A program made the translations under genes and the position numbers. The notes beneath the pieces are model-generated. The model had not been told where the DNA came from and did no database searches. It saw only the letters and a list, made by a program, of their open reading frames with translations. Shown here in pieces: positions 53,274 to 61,987 of a stretch of DNA of 64,000 bases. Source of the DNA: JANRKN01 sp033763435 (lineage in GTDB: Bacteria > Planctomycetota > Phycisphaerae > Phycisphaerales > UBA1924); NCBI GenBank assembly GCA_033763435.1, contig JANRKN010000128.1, positions 45,609 through 109,608 of the forward strand, given 5' to 3'. Positions within the stretch are counted from its first letter, which is position 1, and every line of letters begins with the position of its first letter.

Positions 53274-53849
53274 ATGAACAGCCCGCTCCGCGTGGCGCTC
53301 TTGAGACCGACGCCCCCCGAATCGCCCGACCCGGCGCCCGAGACCTTCGCGCTCGCCGAGAGCCTCGCCGCGATGGGTCACGCGGTGCACCTGTTCTTCG
53401 TGGATCACCGGGGCAAGGCGCTCCGCGTCGCGCCCAAGGGCCCTCTGACGCTGCACGCGATCGCGCCGGTCTCGACGGGCGTGACGCGCCCCCGCGCGAC
53501 GCTGCACGTGTGCCTCGCGATGTTGCGCGAATCCGGCCGGCTCGAGAGCGCGGGACGCCTCGACCTTGCCGACATCCCCGCATCGTCAGCCGAGGCCGAT
53601 CCGTTCGCGCTCCTGCTGCCGATCGTGACGCCGACGCTCATCACGCTGCGGACCCCGCACGACCGCGAGCCCGCGGGCTCGCGCGCGCAGGCGTACGCAC
53701 GCACGCTCGACCACGCCCCGGCCGGCGCTCCCGCGCGCTCCGTGCGGGACTCCTGGCGCAGGCTCGCCTCAGAGCTTGCGCGCCTCTCGCCCCCGACCGA
53801 AGACGCGAACCCCGCTCGCACCGCGGCCGCCACGCCCGAACTGGTCTGA
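53274..53849 (+). CDS. Glycosyltransferase N-terminal-like domain protein
   Basis: The 191-aa protein resembles only the acceptor half of a GT-B enzyme (LRVALLRPTPPESPD then AETFALAESLAAMGHAVHLFF) and lacks a donor-binding domain. It may be a remnant or a partner of the GT4 enzyme upstream, 15 nt away. ATG 53274 has GGAG at 8 nt. No frame-shift explanation is seen, since the following gene codes an unrelated fold. Confidence 0.6.
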   Translation: MNSPLRVALLRPTPPESPDPAPETFALAESLAAMGHAVHLFFVDHRGKALRVAPKGPLTLHAIAPVSTGVTRPRATLHVCLAMLRESGRLESAGRLDLADIPASSAEADPFALLLPIVTPTLITLRTPHDREPAGSRAQAYARTLDHAPAGAPARSVRDSWRRLASELARLSPPTEDANPARTAAATPELV

Positions 53850-53871
53850 ACCTCCGATCGGACTCTCGCCC

Positions 53872-54768
53872 ATGCCCACGATCTCCTCATCGCTCAGCCC
53901 CGCCAGTTCGCACCGCGCGCCCGTCGGCATGCTCCGCATCGCGGTCGGCCCCGCCTCGTGCGACTGTGACCTCACGCTGCCGATCTCCAACACCTCGCCC
54001 TGGCAGGCGCTCATCGGCCCCGGGCCCGCCCCCGCGGAGACGGCGCTCGACACGCTCGCCGCCGCCGCCGACACGTGGGCCAGCCCGCCCCAGATCGTCG
54101 AGCTCGTCGGCCCGCCCGACCTGTGCCTGCTCCCCGCGATGTGGCTCCGCTCCATCTGGCTCGGCACGGGCGCGCACCTTCGCCTGCACTGGCCCAGCCC
54201 GGAGTCGGCGCCCTCCCTCGCGACCGCCGACCCGCGCCGACAGATCGCCGCACAGCTCTGCCGGGCGATCGTGAACTCGGTGCACACGCCCCAGCCCGCC
54301 GAGGCTTGGCAGCGCGCCGGGTTCGTCGCCGATGATGCCAACGCCGGCTCGGGCCCTTCGGTCTTCGACCTCATCCAGGCGCTGCTCGACCACTGGGACC
54401 TGTACATCCGAGGCGCCGACCAGCTCGCTCCCAGCGACTGGCTGGTCGCCGCACGCAAGGCCTTCGACGAGTGCCAGAAGCTCGGGCGCAAGCGCATCTG
54501 CCTCTACGGCTCGGGCACGCACACCCGCGCGCTCTCACCCCTGCTGATGACCTGCCCGCTCGAGGTCCTCGCGATCATCGACGACAACCCCGAAGCGATC
54601 GGCACCCGGCTCTGGGGCTTCCCGATTGTGTCGCGCGAGCAGGCGCGGGCGCTGAAGCCCGACGCGGTGATCCTGAGCGCGAACTCCTTCGAGCGCACGC
54701 TCTGGGAGCGCTCGGCCGACCTCCGCGCCGCCGGGATCCCGGTGATGCGTCTCTACACCACCGGCTAA
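53872..54768 (+). CDS. Protein with a C-terminal nucleotide-binding (PglD-N/CoA-binding-like) domain
   Basis: Of the 298 aa, the first 200 match nothing I recognise. The last 90 form a small Rossmann domain (RICLYGSGTHTRALSPLL, VLAIIDDNPEAIGTRLWG, FPIVSREQARALKPDAVILS). Domains of this kind are found in sugar acetyltransferase and polysaccharide proteins. Its place after the glycosyltransferases supports a glycan role. The start has no good ribosome site. Confidence 0.6.
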   Translation: MPTISSSLSPASSHRAPVGMLRIAVGPASCDCDLTLPISNTSPWQALIGPGPAPAETALDTLAAAADTWASPPQIVELVGPPDLCLLPAMWLRSIWLGTGAHLRLHWPSPESAPSLATADPRRQIAAQLCRAIVNSVHTPQPAEAWQRAGFVADDANAGSGPSVFDLIQALLDHWDLYIRGADQLAPSDWLVAARKAFDECQKLGRKRICLYGSGTHTRALSPLLMTCPLEVLAIIDDNPEAIGTRLWGFPIVSREQARALKPDAVILSANSFERTLWERSADLRAAGIPVMRLYTTG

Positions 54769-54829
54769 GTCCCCGGGTTTGGATAAGCCTCAGGCCAGCT
54801 CCCGCGCGGAAAGGCGCAAGGCCGGTCGC

Positions 54830-54835
54830 TATCAT
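54830..54835 (+). promoter_or_regulatory. -10 element placing serA on a leaderless transcript
   Basis: TATCAT at 54830-54835 ends 5 nt before the serA ATG, so transcription would start at or next to the A of the start codon. No ribosome site is present. Confidence 0.45.
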
Positions 54836-54840
54836 CGCGC

Positions 54841-55839
54841 ATGATCGCGCTCATCATCGACAAGTTCGAGGACGTCGGGATTCAAGGTTTAAAGCAGCTC
54901 GGTTGCGAGGTGGTACAGAACACCAAGCTCGCGGGCGCCGCGGCCGACGCGATCGCGGCTGAGATCGCTCGCGTGAAGCCCGCGGTGCTGATCGTGCGCT
55001 CGACGAAGGTTCCCGCGGGCGCGCTCGCCCAAGCCGAGAGCCTCCGCCTGATCGTCCGCGCGGGCTCGGGCGTCGACAACATCGACGTGCCCGCCGCGAC
55101 CGCCAAGAACATCGCGGTCTGCAACTGCCCGGGCATGAACGCGGTCGCCGTCGCGGAGATCACGATGGGCCTGCTGCTCGCGTGCGACCGTCGGATCCCC
55201 GATCAAGTCATCGCCGCCCGCGCGGGCCAATGGAATAAGAAGGAATTCGCCAAGGGCAAGGGCCTCAAGGGCCTGACGCTCGGCGTGATCGGCTGCGGCG
55301 CGATCGGCAAGGAAGTCATCCGCCGCGCCAAGGCCTTTGACATGCACGTCATCGGCTGGTCCCGCTCGCTCACGCAGGCCTCGGCGCGCGACCTTGGCGT
55401 GGAGTTCGGCGGGAACGACCGTACCCACCTGCCCGCACTGGCCGCCAAGTGCGATGCCATCACCATCCATCTCCCGGGCGGCGCCGACACCAAGCAGTTC
55501 ATCGACAAGTCCTTCTTCGCCGCGATGAAGCCCGGGGCCTATTTCATCAACACCTCGCGCGGCTCGGTCGTCAACGAGGCCGACCTGCGCGACGCCATCA
55601 CCGCCAAGGGCCTCCGCGCGGGGCTGGACGTCTACGACAACCAGCCCACCGAGCCCCAGGCCCCCTGGCAGTCGCCCACGATCGCGCTGCCGGGCGTCTT
55701 CGGGACGCACCACGCCGGCGCCTCGACCGATCAGGCCCAGGCCGCGATCGCCGAGGAAACCGTGCGCGTCGTCACCGCGTTCAAGCACACCGGCAAGCTG
55801 GAAAACTGCGTCAACGCCGGGCTGCTCAAGCCCCGATAA
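54841..55839 (+). CDS. serA: D-3-phosphoglycerate dehydrogenase-type 2-hydroxyacid dehydrogenase
   Basis: The 332-aa NAD-dependent enzyme is predicted for serine synthesis. It has RAGSGVDNIDVPAA, the NAD loop GVIGCGAIGKEVIRRA, TSRGSVVNEADL (catalytic Arg loop) and GTHHAGASTDQAQ (catalytic His). The regulatory ACT domain of longer SerA proteins is absent. Related hydroxyacid dehydrogenases cannot be fully excluded. The start follows a TATCAT element by 5 nt, suggesting a leaderless message. Confidence 0.88.
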   Translation: MIALIIDKFEDVGIQGLKQLGCEVVQNTKLAGAAADAIAAEIARVKPAVLIVRSTKVPAGALAQAESLRLIVRAGSGVDNIDVPAATAKNIAVCNCPGMNAVAVAEITMGLLLACDRRIPDQVIAARAGQWNKKEFAKGKGLKGLTLGVIGCGAIGKEVIRRAKAFDMHVIGWSRSLTQASARDLGVEFGGNDRTHLPALAAKCDAITIHLPGGADTKQFIDKSFFAAMKPGAYFINTSRGSVVNEADLRDAITAKGLRAGLDVYDNQPTEPQAPWQSPTIALPGVFGTHHAGASTDQAQAAIAEETVRVVTAFKHTGKLENCVNAGLLKPR

Positions 55840-56179
55840 GGCGGGCTTTCGCGCACCGTTAGCCAGCCCCAAGGCCTTTCTCGCATGAAACCCCGTCCGA
55901 ACCTGCGCACGCCGGGGGCTGTCACTCCGCCCCTCGCGCCAGGCCCGGGCACGAACCTCCCCGGCGGGGGTGTCGGCGCTGTGTGGCACCGACGGGTCCG
56001 CGTGTGAGGCCGGCCTTTCGGGGCCAGCCTCGGCGGCATGCGGACCGCGCCAAATCTCCCCGCCGGAACCTCGCCCGGTCCGCCCACCGCGGCCCGGGCG
56101 ACTTCCAACCCGGACTTCCACCCCGCACAGGCACGGAACCCCCGCCCGTCCACTATCATTCTGGACGCAGGAGGTTCAC
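55840..56179. other. Intergenic region between serA and hmgA
   Basis: The 340 nt hold no credible gene. A stem (GAGGC-GGCC with GGCC-GCCTC) occurs near 56007-56032 without a T-run. TATCAT at 56154-56159 is a likely -10 for hmgA, with transcription from about 56166, just before the AGGAGG ribosome site. Confidence 0.55.
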
Positions 56180-57616
56180 ATGCCGTTTTACTCCAAGCTC
56201 GGATTACTCCCCCGCAAGCGCCACGTCCAGTTCCGCAGGCCCGACGGCTGCCTCTACTCCGAAGAACTCTTCGGCACCGAAGGCTTCAGCGGCCCCTCCT
56301 CCACCATGTACCACATCCACCCCCCCACCCAGGTCTACGGGTGGCAGGCCAAGTACTCCACCAAGGTCGAGTACGTCGAACAAGACATCATGCGCATGCG
56401 CCACGTCATGACCGGCGGCCAGCGCATGAACCCCCAGGGCGACTTCATCACCGGGCGCGTCGTCCTCTTCGGCAATTCCGACTGCGAAATGGCCGTCTGC
56501 AACCCCGCTGAGCAGATGCCCTACCACTACAAGAACGCCCAGGGCGATGAGTGCATCTTCATCCACTTCGGCACCGGCGTCTGCCACACCATGATGGGCA
56601 CGCTGCGCTTCGGGCCCAAGGACTATCTCATCATTCCCAAGGGCGTGATCTACACGATCATCTGGGACAAGCGCGTCAACGGGCCCGACGGCAAGCCCAC
56701 CGACGGCGGCCCGTCGATCGAGAACACCCCCTTCGGCCGCTACCTGCTCATCGAGACCGCCAACGGCTCACACCTCGGCCCGCCCCGCCGATACGTCTCC
56801 AAAGAGCACGGCCAGTTCCTCGAGCACGCCCCCTACTGCGAGCGCGACCTGCGCCTGCCCGAACTCCCCCTCACCTGGGACATGAAGGGCGACTTCCCCG
56901 TCCGCATCAAGGCCCGCGACCTCATCCACGAGTACGTCTACCAGTACCACCCCCTCGACATCGTCGGCTGGGACGGCTGCTACTACCCCTACGTCTTCAA
57001 CATCGACGACTTCGCGCCCATCACCGGCAAGCTCCACATGCCCCCGCCCATCCACCAGACCTTCGAGGCCCACAACTTCGTCATCTGCTCCTTCTGCCCG
57101 CGCATGCTCGACTACCACCCGCAGGCGATCAAGGTCCCCTACAACCACTCCAACCTCGACAGCGACGAAGTGCTCTATTACGTCGAGGGCAACTTCGGCT
57201 CGCGCAAGGGCATCGAGGTCGGCAGCCTCACCGCCCACCCGCAGGGCATCCCCCACGGCCCGCACCCGGGCACGATCGAAGCCTCGCTCACCGCGACGCA
57301 CACCGCCGAACTCGCGGTGATGTGCGACACCTTCAGGCCCTTGTTCCCGACCCGTGCCGCGCTCGCGCTCGACGATCCCAAGTACGTCGCGTCGTGGCAG
57401 GGCGAACACTTCCCGGGCCTCTCGACGGGCAAAATGCACCTCAACGGGGTCACGGTGCCCCAAGCCTCCGCCGTGGCGTTCCCGCGCGAAGTCCACCCCG
57501 TCGAGGTCATCCGGGCCGACGTTCACACGACGATTCTGCCCGCGCCGGGCGTACCCAACGGCACGAACAAGCCCACCGGCACCGCCCCGGGCATGGCGAA
57601 CGTCTGGGCGCCATGA
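56180..57616 (+). CDS. hmgA: Homogentisate 1,2-dioxygenase
   Basis: The 478-aa iron enzyme opens the ring of homogentisate in tyrosine breakdown. The cupin core has YNHSNLDSDEVLYYVEGNFG and HPQGIPHGPHPG, where His, Glu and His iron ligands are expected, and TFEAHNFVICSFCPR. The first 60 residues are strongly conserved-looking (YSEELFGTEGFSG). ATG 56180 has AGGAGG 5 nt upstream. It stands alone and is followed by a good terminator. It is a tyrosine-catabolic enzyme, separate from the tyrosine use in PYP chromophore synthesis. Confidence 0.92.
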   Translation: MPFYSKLGLLPRKRHVQFRRPDGCLYSEELFGTEGFSGPSSTMYHIHPPTQVYGWQAKYSTKVEYVEQDIMRMRHVMTGGQRMNPQGDFITGRVVLFGNSDCEMAVCNPAEQMPYHYKNAQGDECIFIHFGTGVCHTMMGTLRFGPKDYLIIPKGVIYTIIWDKRVNGPDGKPTDGGPSIENTPFGRYLLIETANGSHLGPPRRYVSKEHGQFLEHAPYCERDLRLPELPLTWDMKGDFPVRIKARDLIHEYVYQYHPLDIVGWDGCYYPYVFNIDDFAPITGKLHMPPPIHQTFEAHNFVICSFCPRMLDYHPQAIKVPYNHSNLDSDEVLYYVEGNFGSRKGIEVGSLTAHPQGIPHGPHPGTIEASLTATHTAELAVMCDTFRPLFPTRAALALDDPKYVASWQGEHFPGLSTGKMHLNGVTVPQASAVAFPREVHPVEVIRADVHTTILPAPGVPNGTNKPTGTAPGMANVWAP

Positions 57617-57658
57617 CGGCAAGCGCCTAGAGGCCGGAGCAAAGACTCGCTGATCCCG

Positions 57659-57683
57659 CCCCCGTCCCCCGGACGGGGGTTTT
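57659..57683 (+). terminator. Rho-independent terminator of hmgA
   Basis: CCCCCGTCC (57659-57667) pairs with GGACGGGGG (57671-57679), 9 bp with a 3-nt loop, followed by TTTT then CATTT. Confidence 0.85.
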
Positions 57684-57812
57684 CATTTGTCATCGTGACG
57701 TCCGACCAAAACGCCCGGCCTGCACTTGTGCCGGACCCCGACCTCCGATTAGACTGGCCTCTCCGCCACCGCCGCGTGGGCGTTGGACGGTCACGTTCTC
57801 TCGGGAGGTTCC

Positions 57813-60800
57813 ATGTCGCATCGCACGATCACCCGCGCCGCGCACACCGCAGCGGCTCTGCTCGCAGGATTGGCCGCGGTCCTCGCGTCGCCGGCCCACG
57901 CGCAGGACGACCCCAGTGCGCTCGAGAAGGCCAAGCTTGAACAGATCCGGGCCGAGGTCGAAATCCGCCGAGCGCAGGCGCAGGCGTACTTCACCCAGCG
58001 CCGGGCGGAGAACTTCGGCGACCGCGTCATCTACGGCGCCGACGATCGCCTCGATACCTATCAGGTCACCGACCCGTTCCTGCTGAGCATCCAGCAGGCC
58101 GCGGCCGTGGTCGTCACCAGCGGCGAACTGACCAACAACGGCAACGGCACGTACAACCTCAGCACCTCCCCTTGGAACACGCAGGGCGGCACGCCGCTGT
58201 GCGCGACCGAGCCCTTCCGCGGGCAGCTCACCATCGGATTCTGCTCGGCCTTCCTCGTGGGGCCGGACATCATCGTCACGGCCGGGCACTGCTTCAGCGC
58301 GGGCGATGTCGGCAACGTCGCGTTCGTCTTCGGATTTGACCAGCGCGGCCCCACCAACTCGGCCGCGGACAGCCCCGCAACGACCGTGAGCGAGGACAAC
58401 GTCTACTTCTCGACGCAGCTCATCGGCCGGCAGCTCGCGGGTGACCTCGACTACGCCGTCATCCGCCTCGATCGTCCCGTCGTCGGGCGCACGCCCCTGC
58501 CCGTCCGCCGAACGGGCACCGTCGGCATCGGCGAGCCCCTCGTGATGGTCGGGCACGGCGTCACGCTCCCCAAGAAGACCGATGCCGGCGGCGTCGTCAA
58601 GGACAACGCCAACGCCGGATACTTCACCTCCAACGTCGATGCCTACGGCGGAAACTCCGGCTCGATGGTCGTCAACGCCAACACCGGCGTCATCGAAGGC
58701 ATCCTCGTCCGCGGCAACACCGACTTTGTCAACAGCGGCGGGTGCATCGTCTCCAACCGCTGCGCCGACACGGGCTGCTCGGGCTCGTTCGAAGAGATCT
58801 CCAAGGCCACGACGTTCGCCTCGTTCATCCCTGAGCTCGGGCTCTCCGTCACCCCGGCGGCGGGCGTCCTGAGCGTGGGCCCCGTCGGCGGGCCGTTCTC
58901 CAATCCCGCGACCACCTACACGCTGAACAATCCGACCGCCAATCCCATCAGCTATGAGGTCTCGATCATTTCGGGCGCGACCGCCCCGCTGCTGCTCGAC
59001 GGCGGCACCTCGACCCTTACCGGCTCGGTCCCGCCTTCGTCGTCGGTGAACGTCACCGTGACCTACGACGGCGCGGGCTCGCTGGCCTCGGGCACCTACT
59101 CGGGCACCGTGCGCTTTGCCGACCTGACCAACAGCATCAACCACGACCGCGGGCACTCGATCGAAGTCGGCCAGACGGGCTTCACCGTGACGCCCGCTAC
59201 GGGTCTGCTCGCGTCGGGCCCGGTGGGCGGGCCGTTCTCCGGCTCGGCAACCTATACCGTGACCAGCACGCGCCCGACGCCGGTGACCGTGACCGCGACG
59301 CCCGGCGACGGCTGGCTGCTCGTCAACGGGCTCTCCGGCGCGCAGTCGATCACGCTCAACAGCCAGGGCGACAGCGCCTCGTTCACGATCACTCCTGGCC
59401 CGGGCGCTGACTCGCTCGCCGCGGGCCTCTACTCCTCTTCCGTCGCCTTCTCGGGCGGCACGAACACCCTCAGCGACACCACGCGCCCGGCCAGCCTCGA
59501 GGTCGGCCGACTCACCTACGCGTCGAGTGACGTTCCCCGCGCGATCAACGACAACAGCTCGTTCGAGAGCACGCTGATCGTGCCCGACGCGGTCTGCGTC
59601 GGCAGCCTCGAAGTCCCCGTCGACATCACGCACACCTTCCAGGGCGACCTGATCGTCGAAGTCATCTCCCCCGACGGCACCAGCGTCCGCCTTCACAATC
59701 GCACGGGCAGCGGCACCGACAACATCATCGCCACGTTCGCCGACAGCGGCACCGGTGGCACCCGCGCGCCCGATGGGCCGGGTCTACTCGCCAACTTCGC
59801 GGGCAAGCCCGCCGCGGGCACGTGGCGCCTTCGCGTCTCGGACAACGCCAACCTCGACACGGGCACGCTCAACGGGTGGGGCCTGCGGATCGTCCCGCTC
59901 GCGGGCGCCTGCCCGCCGAGCGCGAGCAACGTCGCGGTCAACGTCGAACCCAACCGCCGGGCTGATGTCGCGCTGAGCGCGGCAGGCGATGGTCCGATCG
60001 ACTACGTCGTGCTCTCGCTCCCGGCCTCGGGCACGCTGCACTACGGCCAGGGCCAGCTCATTAAGGGCGACATGCTGCCGTTCACGATCCCGGGCGGCTC
60101 GGAGATGCTCAAGTACCGCCCCGCGCACAACACGATCGGCACCTATTCGTTCAACTACCGCGCAACCAACGGCAACGACTCCAACACCGCCGTCGTCACG
60201 CTCACCGTCGGACAGAACGGGCCGATCTACTCTTTCCCGCTCGACACCAACCCGGGCTGGAGCACGACCGGCTCCTGGCAGTTCGGCGCGCCCCAGGGCT
60301 TGGGCACCTCGGGCCGGACCGATCCCGCCTCGGCCTTCTCGGGCGCGAACGTCTTCGGCACCAACCTGGCGGGCGACTACGCCAACAGCATCGCGTCCAC
60401 CATGTGGCTCACCACCGGCGCGCTGGACTTCTCGGGCGCCACCAACATCACGCTTTCGTTCCAGCGTTGGCTGGGTATCGAGTCCTCCACCTACGACCAG
60501 GCCCGCATCGAGCTCTCGGTCAACAACGGCGCGACGTGGAGCACGATCTGGGCTCACGCGGGCGCGGCGGTCAACGACCGCAGCTGGCTGAGCGTGTCCT
60601 ACCCGCTGCCCACCGCGTCCGGCGCGTCGGCGGTGCGTGTCCGGTGGGGCCTGGGGCCGACCGATTCATCGGTCACCTACGGCGGCTGGAACCTCGATGA
60701 CGTCGTCTTCACGGGCATCGCCCCTCCCAACGACCCGCCCTGCCCGGCGGACTTCGATGGCTCGGGCTTCGTGGACTCCGACGACTTCGTCGAGTTCAAC

Positions 60801-60905
60801 GCGATGTTCGAGCTGGGCGACCCAGCCGCGGACGCCGATGGCTCGGGCTTCGTCGACTCTGACGACTTCGTTCACTACATCGGGCTCTTCAGCGCTGGGT
60901 GCTGA
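57813..60905 (+). CDS. Large secreted trypsin-like serine protease with P-domain and duplicated Ca-loop tail
   Basis: The 1,030-aa protein has a signal peptide ending ASPAHAQ. A trypsin-like domain follows with H159 (VTAGHCFS), D213 (GDLDYAVI) and S282 (GGNSGSMV). Two similar Ig-like repeats share SVGPVGGPFS/ASGPVGGPFS openings at about residues 350-575. A proprotein-convertase P-domain (HTFQGDLIVEVISPDGT), a cadherin-like domain and a jelly-roll/MAM-like domain come next. The end is a tail with two calcium loops, DFDGSGFVDSDD and DADGSGFVDSDD, bracketed by cysteines. The tail is dockerin-like and probably a sorting or anchoring signal. ATG 57813 has GGGAGG. Confidence 0.88.
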   Translation: MSHRTITRAAHTAAALLAGLAAVLASPAHAQDDPSALEKAKLEQIRAEVEIRRAQAQAYFTQRRAENFGDRVIYGADDRLDTYQVTDPFLLSIQQAAAVVVTSGELTNNGNGTYNLSTSPWNTQGGTPLCATEPFRGQLTIGFCSAFLVGPDIIVTAGHCFSAGDVGNVAFVFGFDQRGPTNSAADSPATTVSEDNVYFSTQLIGRQLAGDLDYAVIRLDRPVVGRTPLPVRRTGTVGIGEPLVMVGHGVTLPKKTDAGGVVKDNANAGYFTSNVDAYGGNSGSMVVNANTGVIEGILVRGNTDFVNSGGCIVSNRCADTGCSGSFEEISKATTFASFIPELGLSVTPAAGVLSVGPVGGPFSNPATTYTLNNPTANPISYEVSIISGATAPLLLDGGTSTLTGSVPPSSSVNVTVTYDGAGSLASGTYSGTVRFADLTNSINHDRGHSIEVGQTGFTVTPATGLLASGPVGGPFSGSATYTVTSTRPTPVTVTATPGDGWLLVNGLSGAQSITLNSQGDSASFTITPGPGADSLAAGLYSSSVAFSGGTNTLSDTTRPASLEVGRLTYASSDVPRAINDNSSFESTLIVPDAVCVGSLEVPVDITHTFQGDLIVEVISPDGTSVRLHNRTGSGTDNIIATFADSGTGGTRAPDGPGLLANFAGKPAAGTWRLRVSDNANLDTGTLNGWGLRIVPLAGACPPSASNVAVNVEPNRRADVALSAAGDGPIDYVVLSLPASGTLHYGQGQLIKGDMLPFTIPGGSEMLKYRPAHNTIGTYSFNYRATNGNDSNTAVVTLTVGQNGPIYSFPLDTNPGWSTTGSWQFGAPQGLGTSGRTDPASAFSGANVFGTNLAGDYANSIASTMWLTTGALDFSGATNITLSFQRWLGIESSTYDQARIELSVNNGATWSTIWAHAGAAVNDRSWLSVSYPLPTASGASAVRVRWGLGPTDSSVTYGGWNLDDVVFTGIAPPNDPPCPADFDGSGFVDSDDFVEFNAMFELGDPAADADGSGFVDSDDFVHYIGLFSAGC

Positions 60906-60930
60906 TCGCGCCTCGATCTGAGTTCAGAAA

Positions 60931-60978
60931 ACACCACCGGCCCCGAACACGCAGAGGCGTGCGCGGGGCCGGTGGTGT
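60931..60978. terminator. Bidirectional terminator between convergent genes
   Basis: A 15-bp stem (ACACCACCGGCCCCG at 60931-60945 with CGGGGCCGGTGGTGT at 60964-60978) contains an inner CACGC/GCGTG stem. It is followed by CTTT on the plus strand and by TTTT on the minus strand. Confidence 0.85.
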
Positions 60979-61007
60979 CTTTGAAGGACACTGAATCGCG
61001 ACGGAAC

Positions 61008-61658
61008 TCAGGCGCGACGGCGACGACCCGAAACCAGGCCCGCAACGCCGAGCAGCGCGACCGCGCCGGGCGTGGGGATCAGACCGGGCGAGCCGACCTC
61101 GCCACCGGCGACCGACGTAAAGGCGCCGTTGACGCCGACAGACGACAGCGTGTTGACGAGCCCCGAGGCCCCGGAGGGATTCGAGAACGTGATGCCGTTG
61201 AAGGCGCCGCCGAAGCTGATGTTGTGCACGAGCGCGCCTGCCGCGGTGAAGATGTTCAGGGCATCGCCGCCGGAGCTCAGGCCGATGCCCGAGCCGCCGT
61301 AGGTGCCGATGAGGAAGCCCGCGGGCGCCAAGCCGCCGAACCAGGCGTCGATGAACGCGGCGATCTTGGCGTTGCCGTTGGAGTCATCCGACGCGGTCTC
61401 CATGAAGATGACCGACTTACCAGCGGGGATCACCGTCAGGCGACGGAGGGCCACCGACGAACCGAACGCGTTGGAGTTGTCGTCCACGCGCCAGCCGGTG
61501 ATGTCGACATCGGTGTTGCCGGTATTGGTCAGCTCGAACCAGTCGGCGGCATAGGTCGAACTGCTGCTGCCCGTCGGATGGGCCTCGGTGATCACGATCG
61601 CGGCTTGGGCCGAACCCGCCGCGACCATCGCCGCGATCAGAGCGCTCTTGAACGACAT
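61008..61658 (-). CDS. Secreted lamin-tail domain protein with PEP-CTERM-like signal
   Basis: The 216-aa protein has a signal peptide (ALIAAMVAAGSAQA), then a lamin-tail-type beta domain (IVITEAHPTGSSSS, DWFELTNTGNTDVDITGW, IPAGKSVIFME). The C-terminal sorting signal is PTPG, AVALLGVAGLV and SGRRRR, which resembles PEP-CTERM anchors of planctomycetes. It is probably exported and attached to the surface by an exosortase-like enzyme; none is in the window. ATG 61658 has GAGAGGAG. Confidence 0.85.
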   Translation of the reverse strand: MSFKSALIAAMVAAGSAQAAIVITEAHPTGSSSSTYAADWFELTNTGNTDVDITGWRVDDNSNAFGSSVALRRLTVIPAGKSVIFMETASDDSNGNAKIAAFIDAWFGGLAPAGFLIGTYGGSGIGLSSGGDALNIFTAAGALVHNISFGGAFNGITFSNPSGASGLVNTLSSVGVNGAFTSVAGGEVGSPGLIPTPGAVALLGVAGLVSGRRRRA

Positions 61659-61987
61659 GGGATCTCCTCTCGTCCTCTCAAACACGGGCAGGCACGCGCC
61701 CAGCCCGCCGACGGACGGCTCTCCGGGCCGACCAATCGTGAGCAAAGCGTAAAGAACACGTTTCGAGCAACCATGCAGAAGGTGTTCGTTCGGCGTTGAG
61801 ATTGCGCGAAGTTCACCACGTATCGCACCCGGCAAAGACCCTGCGCACCACCCGTGCAAGCCATTTCAGATACGCAGGACAGCAATTCCACACTCTTTGG
61901 GCCAGAATCCCCCGTAGTGGTGACCCCGAGTCGCCCGACAGATTTCCCCGTCGCGTCGTCCGCGGCCCGGGCCCCAGGAGCCTCCAG
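61659..61987. other. Intergenic region between the lamin-tail gene and the chemoreceptor gene
   Basis: These 329 nt separate two divergent genes and must contain both promoters. The part at 61740-61800 is AT-richer than average. I saw no hexamer pair good enough to call, no hairpin of note and no coding sequence. Confidence 0.55.
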
